Assembly (NCBI RefSeq): GCF_002929275.1
Contig: NZ_PJIK01000009.1
Span: forward strand, 62,001-126,000
From: Arthrobacter sp. ZGTC131
Lineage (GTDB): Bacteria; Actinomycetota; Actinomycetes; Actinomycetales; Micrococcaceae
Length of the DNA: 64,000 bases
Direction of reading: 5' to 3'
The translations under genes and the position numbers were made by a program. Under the pieces are notes generated by a model. That model worked only from the letters and a program-made list of their open reading frames with translations. It was not told where the DNA came from and did no database searches. This document shows positions 25,521 through 34,368 of the stretch, piece after piece; the first letter of the stretch is position 1; every line of letters begins with the position of its first letter.

Positions 25521-26549
25521 GCCGAGGCCAGCCCCTCCTGACAGCCCGGCCCGCTTGCGCCGCCGTCTGCTCAGGGACTCCAGGCCCATTGACTGCGGGC
25601 CGCCGTCGGTGCCGTTCAGGAAGCGCGCCATCCTGATGGCCAGGCGCTTCCCGGGGCGGATGGGGCCCTCGTGCAACTGGCCCGGGACCACGGCGAACTC
25701 GATGGCCGGAACGGCCGCGGCAAGCTGGCGCCCCGTGTCGGCGAAATATCCGGGACTCCAGCCGCCGCTGAGCATGAGCGTGGGCGTGGACAGCTCCACG
25801 AAGTCTTCCAGGTGGGCGTCGGCGTCGAGCACGGCCCGCATTTCCTTGACGGCTGTGGGCAGCAGCTCCCGCATTTCGGCGCCGAGGTTGGTCCGCGCGG
25901 AGAGGATGCTCAGCATCCGGAGCGCCCCGAGCGGCAGGTAGGAGACCGGCCCGGCCGTCGCCAGGCCCTGCACCAGATGCGCCCAGGCGTGGTTGAGCTG
26001 CCCCGCCGTCACGGCCTCCTCCAGCTCGGGACGCCAGCGGTGGTTCAGGTTCCCGGACAGCGACACCGCGGCGTCATAGGTCACGAGCCGCCGGAGCGGA
26101 ATGCTGCGTGCAGCCTGAAGCGCCACGAAACCGCCATAGCTGTGGGCCACAACATCCTGCGATCCCGTCGCCCGCATGACGGCCGAGAGGTCGCTGATCT
26201 CGGTGGCCACCGAATAGCTGTCCGGCTGCGGCGGGGACCCGGCCCTGCCCCGGCGGTTGTAGCAGTGCACGGGGCGGCTCAGCAGGAGGCTGAGCTTCCG
26301 GGCGAACGGACGGTATAAGGCGTCGGTTACCAGCGTTCCATGGATGACGACGACGCCGGGTGGCGCCGGCGCGGTCGGGTCGCCGGCGGCGGTGGTCCGG
26401 TCCGTCGTGGTGCTGTGCGCTGTGATGCGATCCGGTCGGTCAGCGCGGGCCGGCGGGCCGCCGCCAGCTGCGGTGAGGCCCGCGGGCCGGAAGGAATGCA
26501 CCTCCAGCTGCCCGCCGCCGTCGTCCGTCTCAACCGTCCACGTCTCCAC
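25518..26549 (-). CDS. Alpha/beta-fold hydrolase (copy B)
   Basis: This 343-residue paralogue of the neighbouring hydrolase has nucleophile elbow AHSYGG (VVAHSYGGFVALQAA), an HG oxyanion motif (VVVIHGTLVTDALYRPFARKL), CYNRRGRAGSPPQPDSY, and a C-terminal His in VVPGQLHEGPIRPG. It has a Thr/Pro-rich insertion in the first 60 residues and a basic C-terminal tail that copy A lacks. The GTG start is six bases after a TAGACT box (26556-26561) with no ribosome site. Nine bases separate the two copies. Substrate unknown; esterase or haloperoxidase-like activity is possible. Confidence 0.86.
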   Translation of the reverse strand: METWTVETDDGGGQLEVHSFRPAGLTAAGGGPPARADRPDRITAHSTTTDRTTAAGDPTAPAPPGVVVIHGTLVTDALYRPFARKLSLLLSRPVHCYNRRGRAGSPPQPDSYSVATEISDLSAVMRATGSQDVVAHSYGGFVALQAARSIPLRRLVTYDAAVSLSGNLNHRWRPELEEAVTAGQLNHAWAHLVQGLATAGPVSYLPLGALRMLSILSARTNLGAEMRELLPTAVKEMRAVLDADAHLEDFVELSTPTLMLSGGWSPGYFADTGRQLAAAVPAIEFAVVPGQLHEGPIRPGKRLAIRMARFLNGTDGGPQSMGLESLSRRRRKRAGLSGGAGLG

Positions 26550-26555
26550 AGCCCG

Positions 26556-26561
26556 AGTCTA
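26556..26561 (-). promoter_or_regulatory. Predicted -10 box of alpha/beta hydrolase B
   Basis: On the minus strand TAGACT ends six bases before the GTG at 26549; no Shine-Dalgarno is present. Confidence 0.5.
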
Positions 26562-26640
26562 TGCCCCACCCCCGACAGGAATTCCGGTCAGGGGAGGCCA
26601 GCGCGGCGGCAGCCCGAAAGCCAGGCAGGCGACTTCCCGG

Positions 26641-26646
26641 TAAACT
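26641..26646 (+). promoter_or_regulatory. Predicted -10 box of lysS
   Basis: TAAACT ends eight bases before the GTG at 26655, placing the likely transcription start at or within a base or two of that codon. Confidence 0.5.
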
Positions 26647-26654
26647 TGATGATT

Positions 26655-28187
26655 GTGACTTCCGAAAACACCCCTGCCCCCAAGAATGCCCCAGAGCCGG
26701 TCGACGCCAGCGAACAGATGCGCATCCGCATGGAAAAGCGCGCCAAGCTGATTGAACGCGGGGCCGAGGCATATCCGGTGGGTGTTGAACGCACGCATTC
26801 ACTCAGCGAGATCCGCGAAAAGTACGCGCACCTCGAAGCCGACGACACCACGGGCGACGTTGTCGGAATCACCGGGCGTGTGGTGTTTGTCCGGAACACC
26901 GGCAAGCTCTGCTTCGCTACGCTCCAGGAGGGCGGCGTGGACGGCAAGGGCACCCGGCTGCAGGCCATGCTCAGCCTGGCCAACGTCGGCGAAGAGGCGC
27001 TCGCGGACTGGAAGGCCCTGGTGGACCTGGGCGACCACGTCTTCATCAAGGGCGAGGTCATCTCCTCCCGCCGCGGCGAGCTCTCCGTCATGGCGGACTC
27101 CTGGACCATGGCGTCCAAGGCGCTGCGTCCGCTGCCGGTCCTGCACGCCGAACTGAACGAGGAAACCCGCGTCCGCCAGCGCTACGTGGACCTGATGGTC
27201 CGCGATGAGGCGCGTGAAATGGTCTACACCCGCGCCGCCATCACCCGTTCCATCCGTGAAAGCCTTCACCGCCACAGCTACGTCGAGGTGGAGACCCCCA
27301 TCCTTCAGCTGGTCCACGGCGGCGCACTGGCACGCCCGTTCGAAACGCACATGAACGCGTTCGACCAGAAGATGACCCTCCGCATCGCCACCGAGCTCTA
27401 CCTCAAGCGCGCCGTGGTGGGCGGAATCGACCGGGTCTACGACATGGGCCGCGTGTTCCGCAACGAGGGCGTGGACTCCACCCACAGCCCCGAGTTCACC
27501 ACGCTCGAATGCTACGAGGCCTGGGCTGACCAGTTCGTCATGGCGGACCGCATCAAGGAGATCATCCTCGACGCCGCGGACGCCGTGGGCGCCGGACGCA
27601 CCCTGCAGACCGAAGCCGGCGAGATCAACCTCGACGGCGACTGGGCCTGGCTGTCCGTGTACCCCGGCCTTTCCGAGGCTGTGGGCCAGAAGATCACGCC
27701 GGACACCCCGCTGGAGGAACTGCGCGCAGTGGCCGAGAAGCACGACGTCAAGATGGACCCGAAGTGGGACGCCGAGAAGCTGGCGGTCGAGCTGTTCGGC
27801 GAGATCGTGGAGCCCACCCTGCTGAACCCCACCTTCGTGTACGACTACCCGCCGTCGGCCCAGCCGCTTGCCCGCCCGCACCGCGAGGACGGCCGCCTGA
27901 TCGAGGCCTGGGACCTCATCATCGGCGGCATGGAGCGCGGCACCGCCTTCTCCGAGCTCATCGACCCCGTCATCCAGCGCGAACGCCTCACCGAGCAGTC
28001 CCGGCACGCGGCCGCCGGCGACGTCGAGGCCATGCAGCTGGACGAGGACTTCCTCCGTGCCCTCGAGTACGGGGCGCCGCCCATGGGCGGCATCGGCCTC
28101 GGCATCGACCGCCTCGTGATGCTCTTCACCGGGGCCGGCATCCGCGAGACCATCCTCTTCCCGCTCCTTAAGCCCGAGGGGCACTGA
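26655..28187 (+). CDS. lysS: Lysyl-tRNA synthetase (class II)
   Basis: This cytoplasmic enzyme charges tRNA-Lys. From GTG 26655 it is 510 residues. An N-terminal OB-fold anticodon-binding domain (VVGITGRVVFVRNTGKLCFA, DWKALVDLGDHVFIKGEVIS) is followed by a class II core. Motif 1 is near VETPILQLVHGGALARPFET, motif 2 is FRNEGVDSTHSPEFTTLECY and motif 3 is GIGLGIDRLVMLFTGAG. The frame stays open to 26340, overlapping the divergent hydrolase, so a later start is needed. ATG 26649 or GTG 26655 both fit, and the -10 box spacing favours the GTG. It leads lysS, a small membrane protein gene and lsr2-clpC, as in mycobacteria. Confidence 0.96.
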   Translation: MTSENTPAPKNAPEPVDASEQMRIRMEKRAKLIERGAEAYPVGVERTHSLSEIREKYAHLEADDTTGDVVGITGRVVFVRNTGKLCFATLQEGGVDGKGTRLQAMLSLANVGEEALADWKALVDLGDHVFIKGEVISSRRGELSVMADSWTMASKALRPLPVLHAELNEETRVRQRYVDLMVRDEAREMVYTRAAITRSIRESLHRHSYVEVETPILQLVHGGALARPFETHMNAFDQKMTLRIATELYLKRAVVGGIDRVYDMGRVFRNEGVDSTHSPEFTTLECYEAWADQFVMADRIKEIILDAADAVGAGRTLQTEAGEINLDGDWAWLSVYPGLSEAVGQKITPDTPLEELRAVAEKHDVKMDPKWDAEKLAVELFGEIVEPTLLNPTFVYDYPPSAQPLARPHREDGRLIEAWDLIIGGMERGTAFSELIDPVIQRERLTEQSRHAAAGDVEAMQLDEDFLRALEYGAPPMGGIGLGIDRLVMLFTGAGIRETILFPLLKPEGH

Positions 28188-28189
28188 CC

Positions 28190-28447
28190 ATGGAGTACGT
28201 GGCCGTTCTGCTGCCATCGCTGGTAGTCGGCCTGCTCTTCTGGTTTGCCATGAAGTCCATCTTCAACGCTGACAAGGCGGAGCGTCAGGCAGAGGCAACA
28301 GCCCAGGCCGAAGCTGACGCCCGCGCGGCCGCCGACGGGTCCGCACCTGCCAGCGGGTCCGCGGCGGGCCAGGACGGCACGGAGGTGCCTCGTCCCGGCG
28401 CTGCTCCGGACGCGCCTTCCGCGCCGCCGTCTGAATCAGACAAATAA
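28190..28447 (+). CDS. Small single-pass membrane protein
   Basis: This 85-residue protein has one N-terminal membrane helix (residues 4-19, VAVLLPSLVVGLLFWF). A charged Ala/Glu-rich stretch follows (NADKAERQAEATAQAEADAR), then a disordered Ala/Pro/Ser tail. No family is recognised. The ATG lies two bases after the lysS stop, so it is cotranscribed with lysS. Small membrane genes at this position recur in actinobacteria; function unknown. Confidence 0.8.
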   Translation: MEYVAVLLPSLVVGLLFWFAMKSIFNADKAERQAEATAQAEADARAAADGSAPASGSAAGQDGTEVPRPGAAPDAPSAPPSESDK

Positions 28448-28496
28448 CAGGCAACATTCTTTCCGGGTTTTTTCCACAGGGAACCATTGCGCGGTT

Positions 28497-28526
28497 TTGA
28501 CGCGTTGCCTTAATGCGGGAGATACT
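28497..28526 (+). promoter_or_regulatory. lsr2 promoter (-35 and -10)
   Basis: TTGACG (28497-28502) and GATACT (28521-28526) are separated by 18 bases, a good sigma-70-type match, giving a leader of about 50 bases. The region is clearly AT-richer than its surroundings. Confidence 0.65.
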
Positions 28527-28583
28527 TGAATAGTTACATCCTGCTTTTCTGATTCAGGACCCTTTCCAAAAGAGAGAATTTTC

Positions 28584-28910
28584 ATGGCACAGAAAGTCAA
28601 TATCGTCCTGGTGGACGATCTGGATGGGGGATCGGCGGACGAAACTGTCCGCTTTGGGCTGGATGGTGTGAGTTACGAAATTGACTTGTCATCCGCCAAT
28701 GCGTCAGAACTACGGTCCGCGCTGGAGCGCTTTGTTTCCGCCGGCCGCAAAATGTCCGGAGGCCGCCCCGCCCGCGCCAAGACATCGGGTGGACGTAGCC
28801 AGGACTCGGCGCAGATACGGCAGTGGGCGCGGGATCACGGTTACACGGTTAATAGCCGCGGCCGTATCCAGGCTGAAATTCAGGAAGCCTACCAAAAGGC
28901 AAATTCCTAG
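28584..28910 (+). CDS. lsr2: Lsr2 nucleoid-associated xenogeneic silencer
   Basis: Lsr2 bridges AT-rich DNA and silences horizontally acquired genes, the actinobacterial counterpart of H-NS. The 108-residue protein has the N-terminal dimerisation domain (QKVNIVLVDDLDGGSADETVRFGLDGVSYEIDL), a basic Gly/Arg linker, and the C-terminal AT-hook-like DNA-binding module IRQWARDHGYTVNSRGRIQ with RGR at its tip. The AGAGAG ribosome site and promoter are upstream and a strong terminator follows, so it forms its own transcription unit. The lysS-lsr2-clpC order matches M. tuberculosis. Confidence 0.96.
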   Translation: MAQKVNIVLVDDLDGGSADETVRFGLDGVSYEIDLSSANASELRSALERFVSAGRKMSGGRPARAKTSGGRSQDSAQIRQWARDHGYTVNSRGRIQAEIQEAYQKANS

Positions 28911-28929
28911 CCTGCCGGCACCTGAGCAT

Positions 28930-28969
28930 AAGGACGGCGCCCCCGGTGTTTACCGGGGGCGCCGTCCTT
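28930..28969 (+). terminator. Intrinsic terminator of lsr2
   Basis: Arms of 18 bases (28930-28947 and 28952-28969) pair perfectly around GTTT and are followed by a T. It lies 20 bases after the lsr2 stop. Confidence 0.93.
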
Positions 28970-28970
28970 T

Positions 28971-29350
28971 AAGTATCAGATCGTTCCCGCCGCCATAATG
29001 GATCAAGCTTTGCTTGGCGGATTCATCTGCTGGCCTCGGAGTAATCAGCCAGCTCGTGAATGACTGTTCCTCCACGGGGTGTACGTCGGTAAATGTGACG
29101 GGGACGTCAACCGCTATTCCCGGCCCGTAAGAGGTTGTGGGGCGCGCAATGCGCAGGCCGGCCGGGGCGGTGCCGGGAAGGGTATCTGCGGAGGCACGTT
29201 AAGAGGCGCCTTGGGCGGCGTTCAGGCCGGTTCCGGCAGCCCGTTCAGCAGGCGGCGCAACCGTCCCGGTTTCCCCTGTGGCGAACAAGCTCCCCAAGTC
29301 CGGATCTCCCACGTAGCATCAAAGTACGTCGTAGCTAGGAGTGTGGCGAA
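28971..29350. other. 380-base region upstream of clpC
   Basis: No gene is supported. TAGGAG before the ATG is the clpC ribosome site, and TAGCAT at 29314-29319 is a weak -10 candidate without a -35. I looked for a ClgR-type CGC-N5-GCG box and a CIRCE/HAIR element and did not find a convincing one. Confidence 0.5.
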
Positions 29351-31843
29351 ATGTTTGAGCGATTTACGGACCGTGCCCGTCGCGTAGTTGTGCTTGCCCA
29401 AGAAGAGGCACGCATGCTGAACCACAATTACATTGGTACCGAACACATCCTCTTGGGTCTGATCCACGAGGGTGAGGGTGTTGCCGCCAAAGCTCTTGAG
29501 TCCTTGAGCATTTCGCTCGACGGCGTCCGCGAGCAGGTACAGGAGATCATCGGCCAGGGCCAGCAGGCGCCCTCCGGCCACATCCCCTTCACCCCGCGTG
29601 CAAAGAAGGTGCTGGAGCTGTCGCTGCGCGAGGCCCTGCAGCTTGGCCACAACTACATCGGCACGGAGCACATCCTGCTGGGACTCATCCGTGAGGGTGA
29701 AGGTGTTGCGGCGCAGGTGCTGGTCAAGCTCGGTGCGGACCTCAACCGTGTCCGGCAGCAGGTCATTCAGCTGCTTTCGGGCTACCAGGGCAAGGAAACC
29801 ACCGGCGCAGGCGTCGGCCCCGGACAGGCTGAAGGCACGCCGGCCGGCTCGGTTGTCCTGGACCAGTTCGGCCGGAACCTGACCCAGGCCGCCCGCGAGA
29901 ACAAGCTGGACCCCGTCATCGGGCGCGAGCAGGAAATGGAACGCGTCATGCAGGTCCTTTCCCGCCGCACCAAGAACAACCCGGTGCTGATCGGCGAGCC
30001 CGGCGTCGGCAAGACCGCCGTCGTAGAGGGTCTTGCCCAGGCGATCGTCCGCGGCGACGTGCCGGAGACCATCAAGGACAAGCAGCTGTACACGCTGGAC
30101 CTCGGGTCCCTTGTGGCCGGCTCCCGCTACCGCGGCGACTTCGAAGAGCGGCTCAAGAAGGTCCTCAAGGAGATCCGCACGCGCGGTGACATCATCCTCT
30201 TCATCGATGAGATCCACACCCTCGTGGGTGCCGGTGCCGCAGAAGGCGCCATCGATGCGGCCTCGATCCTGAAGCCCATGCTGGCCCGCGGTGAGCTGCA
30301 GACCATCGGCGCCACCACGCTCGATGAGTACCGCAAGCACATCGAGAAGGATGCCGCGCTGGAGCGCCGCTTCCAGCCGATCCAGGTCAAGGAGCCCTCG
30401 GTTGCACATGCGATCGAGATCCTCAAGGGCCTGCGTGACCGCTACGAGGCGCACCACCGGGTCACTATTACCGACGGTGCCCTCGCCTCGGCAGCGAACC
30501 TCTCCGAGCGCTACATTTCGGACCGCTTCCTGCCGGACAAGGCGATCGACCTCATCGACGAAGCCGGTGCCCGGCTCCGCATCCGCCGCATGACCGCTCC
30601 GCCGGAGCTGAAGGAGATGGACGAACGCATCTCCGAGCTGAAGATGGAGAAGGAGTCCGCGATTGACGCGCAGGACTTCGAGGGTGCTGCTGCGCTGCGT
30701 GACAAGGAGCAGAAGCTCATCACGGAGCGCTCGGAGAAGGAACGCCACTGGAAGACCGGCGGCATGGACGACATCTCCGAGGTGGACGAGGACCTGATTG
30801 CCGAAGTCCTGGCCAACTCCACGGGCATTCCGGTGTTCAAGCTGACCGAGGAAGAGTCCTCGCGCCTGCTGAAGATGGAAGACGAGCTGCACAAGCGCGT
30901 CGTCGGCCAGAACGAGGCCATCAAGGCCCTGTCCCAGGCCATCCGCCGCACCCGGGCAGGCCTGAAGGACCCGAAGCGCCCCGGCGGTTCGTTCATCTTC
31001 GCCGGCCCCACGGGCGTCGGCAAGACCGAACTCGCCAAGGCCCTCGCCGAATTCCTGTTCGGTGAAGAAGACGCCCTGATCACCCTGGACATGTCCGAGT
31101 ACTCGGAGAAGCACACGGTGTCGCGGCTCTTCGGTGCCCCTCCGGGCTACGTGGGCTACGAAGAAGGCGGGCAGCTGACCGAGAAGGTCCGCCGCCGCCC
31201 GTTCTCCGTGGTCCTGTTCGACGAAGTGGAAAAGGCCCATGCGGACCTCTTCAACTCACTGCTCCAGATCCTGGAAGACGGCCGGTTGACCGACTCCCAG
31301 GGCCGCGTGGTGGACTTCAAGAACACCGTGATCATCATGACCACGAACCTGGGCACCCGGGACATCTCCAAGAGTGTAGCCACCGGTTTCCAGTCCGGCA
31401 CCGACACCCAGACCGGTTACAACCGGATGCGGGCCCGTGTCACGGAGGAGCTCAAGCAGCACTTCCGTCCCGAGTTCCTGAACCGTGTTGACGACGTCGT
31501 GGTGTTCCCGCAGCTGACGCAGGACGAGATCATCGAGATCGTGGACCTGTTCGTGGGTCGTCTCGAGAAGCGCCTCAAGGACAAGGACATGGGCATCGAG
31601 CTGACCACGGCGGCCAAGGTGCTGCTGGCCACCCGCGGCTACGATCCCGCCATGGGCGCCCGGCCGCTGCGCCGCACCATCCAGCGCGAAATCGAGGACC
31701 AGCTCTCGGAGAAGATCCTCTTCGGCGAGATCCACGCCGGCGACATCGTGGTGGTGGATGTGGACGGCGAAGGCGACGACGCCAAGTTCACCTTCGCCGG
31801 CAACGCCAAGCCGCGCATCCCGGAGATCGCCCCGAGCGCCTAG
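29351..31843 (+). CDS. clpC: ATP-dependent Clp protease ATP-binding subunit ClpC
   Basis: This Hsp100 unfoldase feeds ClpP and performs protein quality control. In 830 residues it has two N-terminal Clp_N repeats ([20 protein letters not shown] and [20 protein letters not shown]), AAA module 1 with Walker A GEPGVGKT at 215-222, a UVR motif region ([21 protein letters not shown]), and AAA module 2 with Walker A GPTGVGKT at 552-559. The ClpP-docking loop lies in RTRAGLKD onwards, and the C-terminal D2-small domain ends near [19 protein letters not shown]. All key residues appear intact. Flanked by lsr2 and its own terminator. Confidence 0.97.
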   Translation: MFERFTDRARRVVVLAQEEARMLNHNYIGTEHILLGLIHEGEGVAAKALESLSISLDGVREQVQEIIGQGQQAPSGHIPFTPRAKKVLELSLREALQLGHNYIGTEHILLGLIREGEGVAAQVLVKLGADLNRVRQQVIQLLSGYQGKETTGAGVGPGQAEGTPAGSVVLDQFGRNLTQAARENKLDPVIGREQEMERVMQVLSRRTKNNPVLIGEPGVGKTAVVEGLAQAIVRGDVPETIKDKQLYTLDLGSLVAGSRYRGDFEERLKKVLKEIRTRGDIILFIDEIHTLVGAGAAEGAIDAASILKPMLARGELQTIGATTLDEYRKHIEKDAALERRFQPIQVKEPSVAHAIEILKGLRDRYEAHHRVTITDGALASAANLSERYISDRFLPDKAIDLIDEAGARLRIRRMTAPPELKEMDERISELKMEKESAIDAQDFEGAAALRDKEQKLITERSEKERHWKTGGMDDISEVDEDLIAEVLANSTGIPVFKLTEEESSRLLKMEDELHKRVVGQNEAIKALSQAIRRTRAGLKDPKRPGGSFIFAGPTGVGKTELAKALAEFLFGEEDALITLDMSEYSEKHTVSRLFGAPPGYVGYEEGGQLTEKVRRRPFSVVLFDEVEKAHADLFNSLLQILEDGRLTDSQGRVVDFKNTVIIMTTNLGTRDISKSVATGFQSGTDTQTGYNRMRARVTEELKQHFRPEFLNRVDDVVVFPQLTQDEIIEIVDLFVGRLEKRLKDKDMGIELTTAAKVLLATRGYDPAMGARPLRRTIQREIEDQLSEKILFGEIHAGDIVVVDVDGEGDDAKFTFAGNAKPRIPEIAPSA

Positions 31844-31860
31844 GCTCGAGCCGCACTCAG

Positions 31861-31910
31861 CGCCAAGAAGCCCCGCCCGCCCCGCAAGGAGCGGGCGGGG
31901 CTTCTTTGCG
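31861..31910 (+). terminator. Intrinsic terminator of clpC
   Basis: Arms 31861-31880 and 31891-31910 pair in 19 of 20 positions around a 10-base loop, and the descending arm contains CTTCTTT. It begins 17 bases after the clpC stop. Confidence 0.92.
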
Positions 31911-32039
31911 CATCCATGCTCGTGCCGTTGCCGAAACGCCCCGGCCACACGTTCTCGCCCCAGGCCAGTTCTGAAAGCACCGTTTCACTGTTAGTGAACG
32001 TCCCTGTGATCCACGGCACATACGGTGTTGAATCGCAGC

Positions 32040-34172
32040 ATGGCTTCCGATGACGCAGAGACCCTGCGCGAAAAACCAGCGACCCCCTTCCACGACCTCG
32101 ACCACTACCTGGCCATCCCCCGCGTTAGTGGCCTGGCCCTCAGCCCGGACGGGCGGCGGCTGGTCACGACGGTCGCCACACTCAACAGCAAGGGCACGGA
32201 GTACGCCACCGCGCTCTGGGAGGTCGATCCCGCAGGGCAGAGGCAGGCCCGCCGCATCACCCGCAGCGCCAAGGGCGAGGCCGGTGCGGTGTTCGCGGCC
32301 AACGGAGACGTTTACTTCACGTCCGCCCGCCCCGATCCGGACAGCACAGGCGGCAAAGACCGTGACGATGACCCCGTGGCTGCTCTTTGGCTGTTGCCTG
32401 CCGACGGCGGGGAGGCCAGGGTGGTGCTGTCCAGGAGCGGCGGCGTGGAGAAGGTGATGGCGGCGCGGGACGCCGACGCGGCCTTCGTGGTTGCTTCGGT
32501 CCTTGCGGGCTCTACGGACGAAGACACCGACACCGAACGCCGCAAGAGCCGCAAGGACAACAAGGTGGCGGCCATCCTGCACAGCGAATACCCCGTCCGG
32601 TACTGGGACGCGGACCTCGGCCCCGCCCAGCCGCGGCTGTTCGCTGTGGAATCCGGGCCGGAGCGGGAACCCGGCAAGCCCGGCACGGTGGACGGCGCAG
32701 CGCGCCTGACGCTCAGAAACCTCACCCCGGCGGCGGGATCCAGGCTCCGTGAGGCCGAATCGGTTGTCAGTCCGGATGGGAAAACCATCTACACGAGCTT
32801 CGTCAAACCCCTGGCCAAGGCGGACCTGCGCTCTGTCCTCGTGGCGGTGGACGTCGCCACGGGCACGCAGCGCGTCCTCCTCGACCGCGAAGGGATGAGC
32901 TACTTCCCTGGGCCCGTCAGTCCGGACGGGAGGTTCCTGGCCGTCGTCAGCGAAAGTGACACCACGCCGCAGGAGGCCCCGCAGGTCAAGCTCCACCTTC
33001 TGGATGTTTCCGGCGAGACCGGCCTTGAGGACCTCATTCCCCTGGCTCACGAGTGGGACCGCTGGGCCCACCCGGAGGCCTGGCTCCCGGACGGCTCTGC
33101 TCTGTTGGTCACCGCGGACGACGACGGCGCCTCGCCGGTTTTCAGTGTCACCGCTGCGGCAGGAGCCGCCCGGGGGAGCGTCGCCCGGGTGACGCCGGAC
33201 GCCGCGGCCTATACCGACGTCGTGGTTTCACCGGACGGCGCGAGCGCCTATGCGCTCCGCAGCTCCTACGAGTTTCCGCCAGAACCCGTGCGGATCGATC
33301 TCGCCACCGGGGACGTCAATAGATTGCCCTCGCCGGCTGAGCGCCCGCAGTTTGACGGTGCGCTGGAACGGGTGGAGACGACGGCGGCCGACGGCGCACG
33401 CGTTCCCGCCTACCTTGCGCTGCCCGCAGGGGCGTCGACGGACAGCCCGGCCCCGCTGCTGCTGTGGATCCACGGCGGTCCGCTGGGTTCCTGGAACGCG
33501 TGGACCTGGCGCTGGAACCCCTGGCTGCTGACCGCCAAGGGCTACGCGGTGCTGTTGCCGGACCCTGCACTGTCGACGGGCTACGGCCAGGCTCACATCC
33601 AGCGGGGTTGGGGCGGCTGGGGGAAGGCACCGTATACGGACCTGATGGCGATCACGGACTCCGTGGTGCAGCGGCCGGACATTGACGAAAGCCGGACGGC
33701 CGCGATGGGCGGATCTTTCGGCGGCTACATGGCCAACTGGGTGGCCGGGCAGACGGACCGGTTCAAGGCGATCGTGACGCACGCCAGCCTGTGGGCGCTG
33801 GACCAGTTCGGGCCCACCACCGACTCGTCCCAGTACTGGCTCAAGGAAATGACGGCGGAGATGGCGCTGGAGAACTCGCCGCACCTCCACGTGGAGAACA
33901 TCAGGACGCCCATGCTGGTGATCCATGGGGACAAGGACTACCGGGTGCCCATCGGCGAAGGCCTGCGGCTCTGGTACGAACTTCTCTCCAAATCCCAGCT
34001 CGCCGCCGACGAGAACGGCCAGACCAGCCACCGGTTCCTGTTCTACCCGGACGAGAACCACTGGATCCTGCAGCCGCAGCACGCCAAGGTCTGGTACGGC
34101 GTAGTGGAGCACTTCCTCGCCAAGAACGTCCTAGGAAAGGACATCCCCGTCCCCGCCGAACTCGGTCTCTAA
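32040..34172 (+). CDS. S9-family prolyl oligopeptidase-like serine peptidase
   Basis: This 710-residue cytoplasmic peptidase has an N-terminal beta-propeller with repeated SPDGR/SPDGK strands (residues about 30-420) that gates the active site. A C-terminal alpha/beta hydrolase domain follows, opening with APLLLWIHGGPLGSWNAWTWRW. The nucleophile elbow is GGSFGGYMANW, the acid is in HGDKDYRVP and the His in DENHWILQP. This is the acylaminoacyl-peptidase/DPP-like branch; specificity cannot be read from sequence. ATG 32040 was chosen over the TTG at 32025. A hairpin follows the stop. Monocistronic. Confidence 0.92.
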   Translation: MASDDAETLREKPATPFHDLDHYLAIPRVSGLALSPDGRRLVTTVATLNSKGTEYATALWEVDPAGQRQARRITRSAKGEAGAVFAANGDVYFTSARPDPDSTGGKDRDDDPVAALWLLPADGGEARVVLSRSGGVEKVMAARDADAAFVVASVLAGSTDEDTDTERRKSRKDNKVAAILHSEYPVRYWDADLGPAQPRLFAVESGPEREPGKPGTVDGAARLTLRNLTPAAGSRLREAESVVSPDGKTIYTSFVKPLAKADLRSVLVAVDVATGTQRVLLDREGMSYFPGPVSPDGRFLAVVSESDTTPQEAPQVKLHLLDVSGETGLEDLIPLAHEWDRWAHPEAWLPDGSALLVTADDDGASPVFSVTAAAGAARGSVARVTPDAAAYTDVVVSPDGASAYALRSSYEFPPEPVRIDLATGDVNRLPSPAERPQFDGALERVETTAADGARVPAYLALPAGASTDSPAPLLLWIHGGPLGSWNAWTWRWNPWLLTAKGYAVLLPDPALSTGYGQAHIQRGWGGWGKAPYTDLMAITDSVVQRPDIDESRTAAMGGSFGGYMANWVAGQTDRFKAIVTHASLWALDQFGPTTDSSQYWLKEMTAEMALENSPHLHVENIRTPMLVIHGDKDYRVPIGEGLRLWYELLSKSQLAADENGQTSHRFLFYPDENHWILQPQHAKVWYGVVEHFLAKNVLGKDIPVPAELGL

Positions 34173-34179
34173 ACCTGGT

Positions 34180-34227
34180 GCCGGTTCGACGCCTCGAGTC
34201 ACCTCCGTCGTTTCCCGAGGCGCCGGC
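34180..34227 (+). terminator. Hairpin after the S9 peptidase gene
   Basis: GCCGG plus CGCCTCG (34180-34196, with a small internal bulge) pairs with CGAGGCG plus CCGGC (34216-34227). There is no T-run. It starts eight bases after the stop. Confidence 0.6.
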
Positions 34228-34254
34228 AAATGGCCGTCCGGCCGCTGCGGACGC

Positions 34255-34294
34255 GAGTCGGTCCGAGCGTGCGGTGAAGTGAGTCGGTCCGAGC
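34255..34294. repeat. Two 14-bp direct repeats upstream of argA
   Basis: GAGTCGGTCCGAGC occurs at 34255-34268 and again at 34281-34294, 26 bases apart, ending about 60 bases before the argA -10 box. Confidence 0.8.
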
Positions 34295-34355
34295 TGGAGG
34301 CGAGTCCATGGGTCGGGCGAGCCGGGCGGGTCGGAGGTGGGTGGGGCGCCCGCCG

Positions 34356-34361
34356 TAAGAT
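34356..34361 (+). promoter_or_regulatory. Predicted -10 box of argA
   Basis: TAAGAT ends seven bases before GTG 34369, and no ribosome site precedes that codon, indicating a leaderless transcript. Confidence 0.6.
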
Positions 34362-34368
34362 GGGGGCT

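Noticed and set aside
26340-26654. Upstream extension of lysS to 26340
   Set aside because: It overlaps the divergent hydrolase and is not homologous to LysS; the -10 box places the start near 26655.
28971-29350. ClgR or heat-shock regulator box upstream of clpC
   Set aside because: Candidate sequences such as GTGGCGAACAAG miss key positions of the ClgR consensus and no HAIR or CIRCE element is present.
29079-29387. A 102-codon open frame before clpC
   Set aside because: It runs into clpC out of frame, has no recognisable domain and no clear ribosome site.
29222-31240. A 672-codon minus-strand open frame opposite clpC
   Set aside because: Shadow of ClpC codon usage, low-complexity, no ribosome site or homologous motif.
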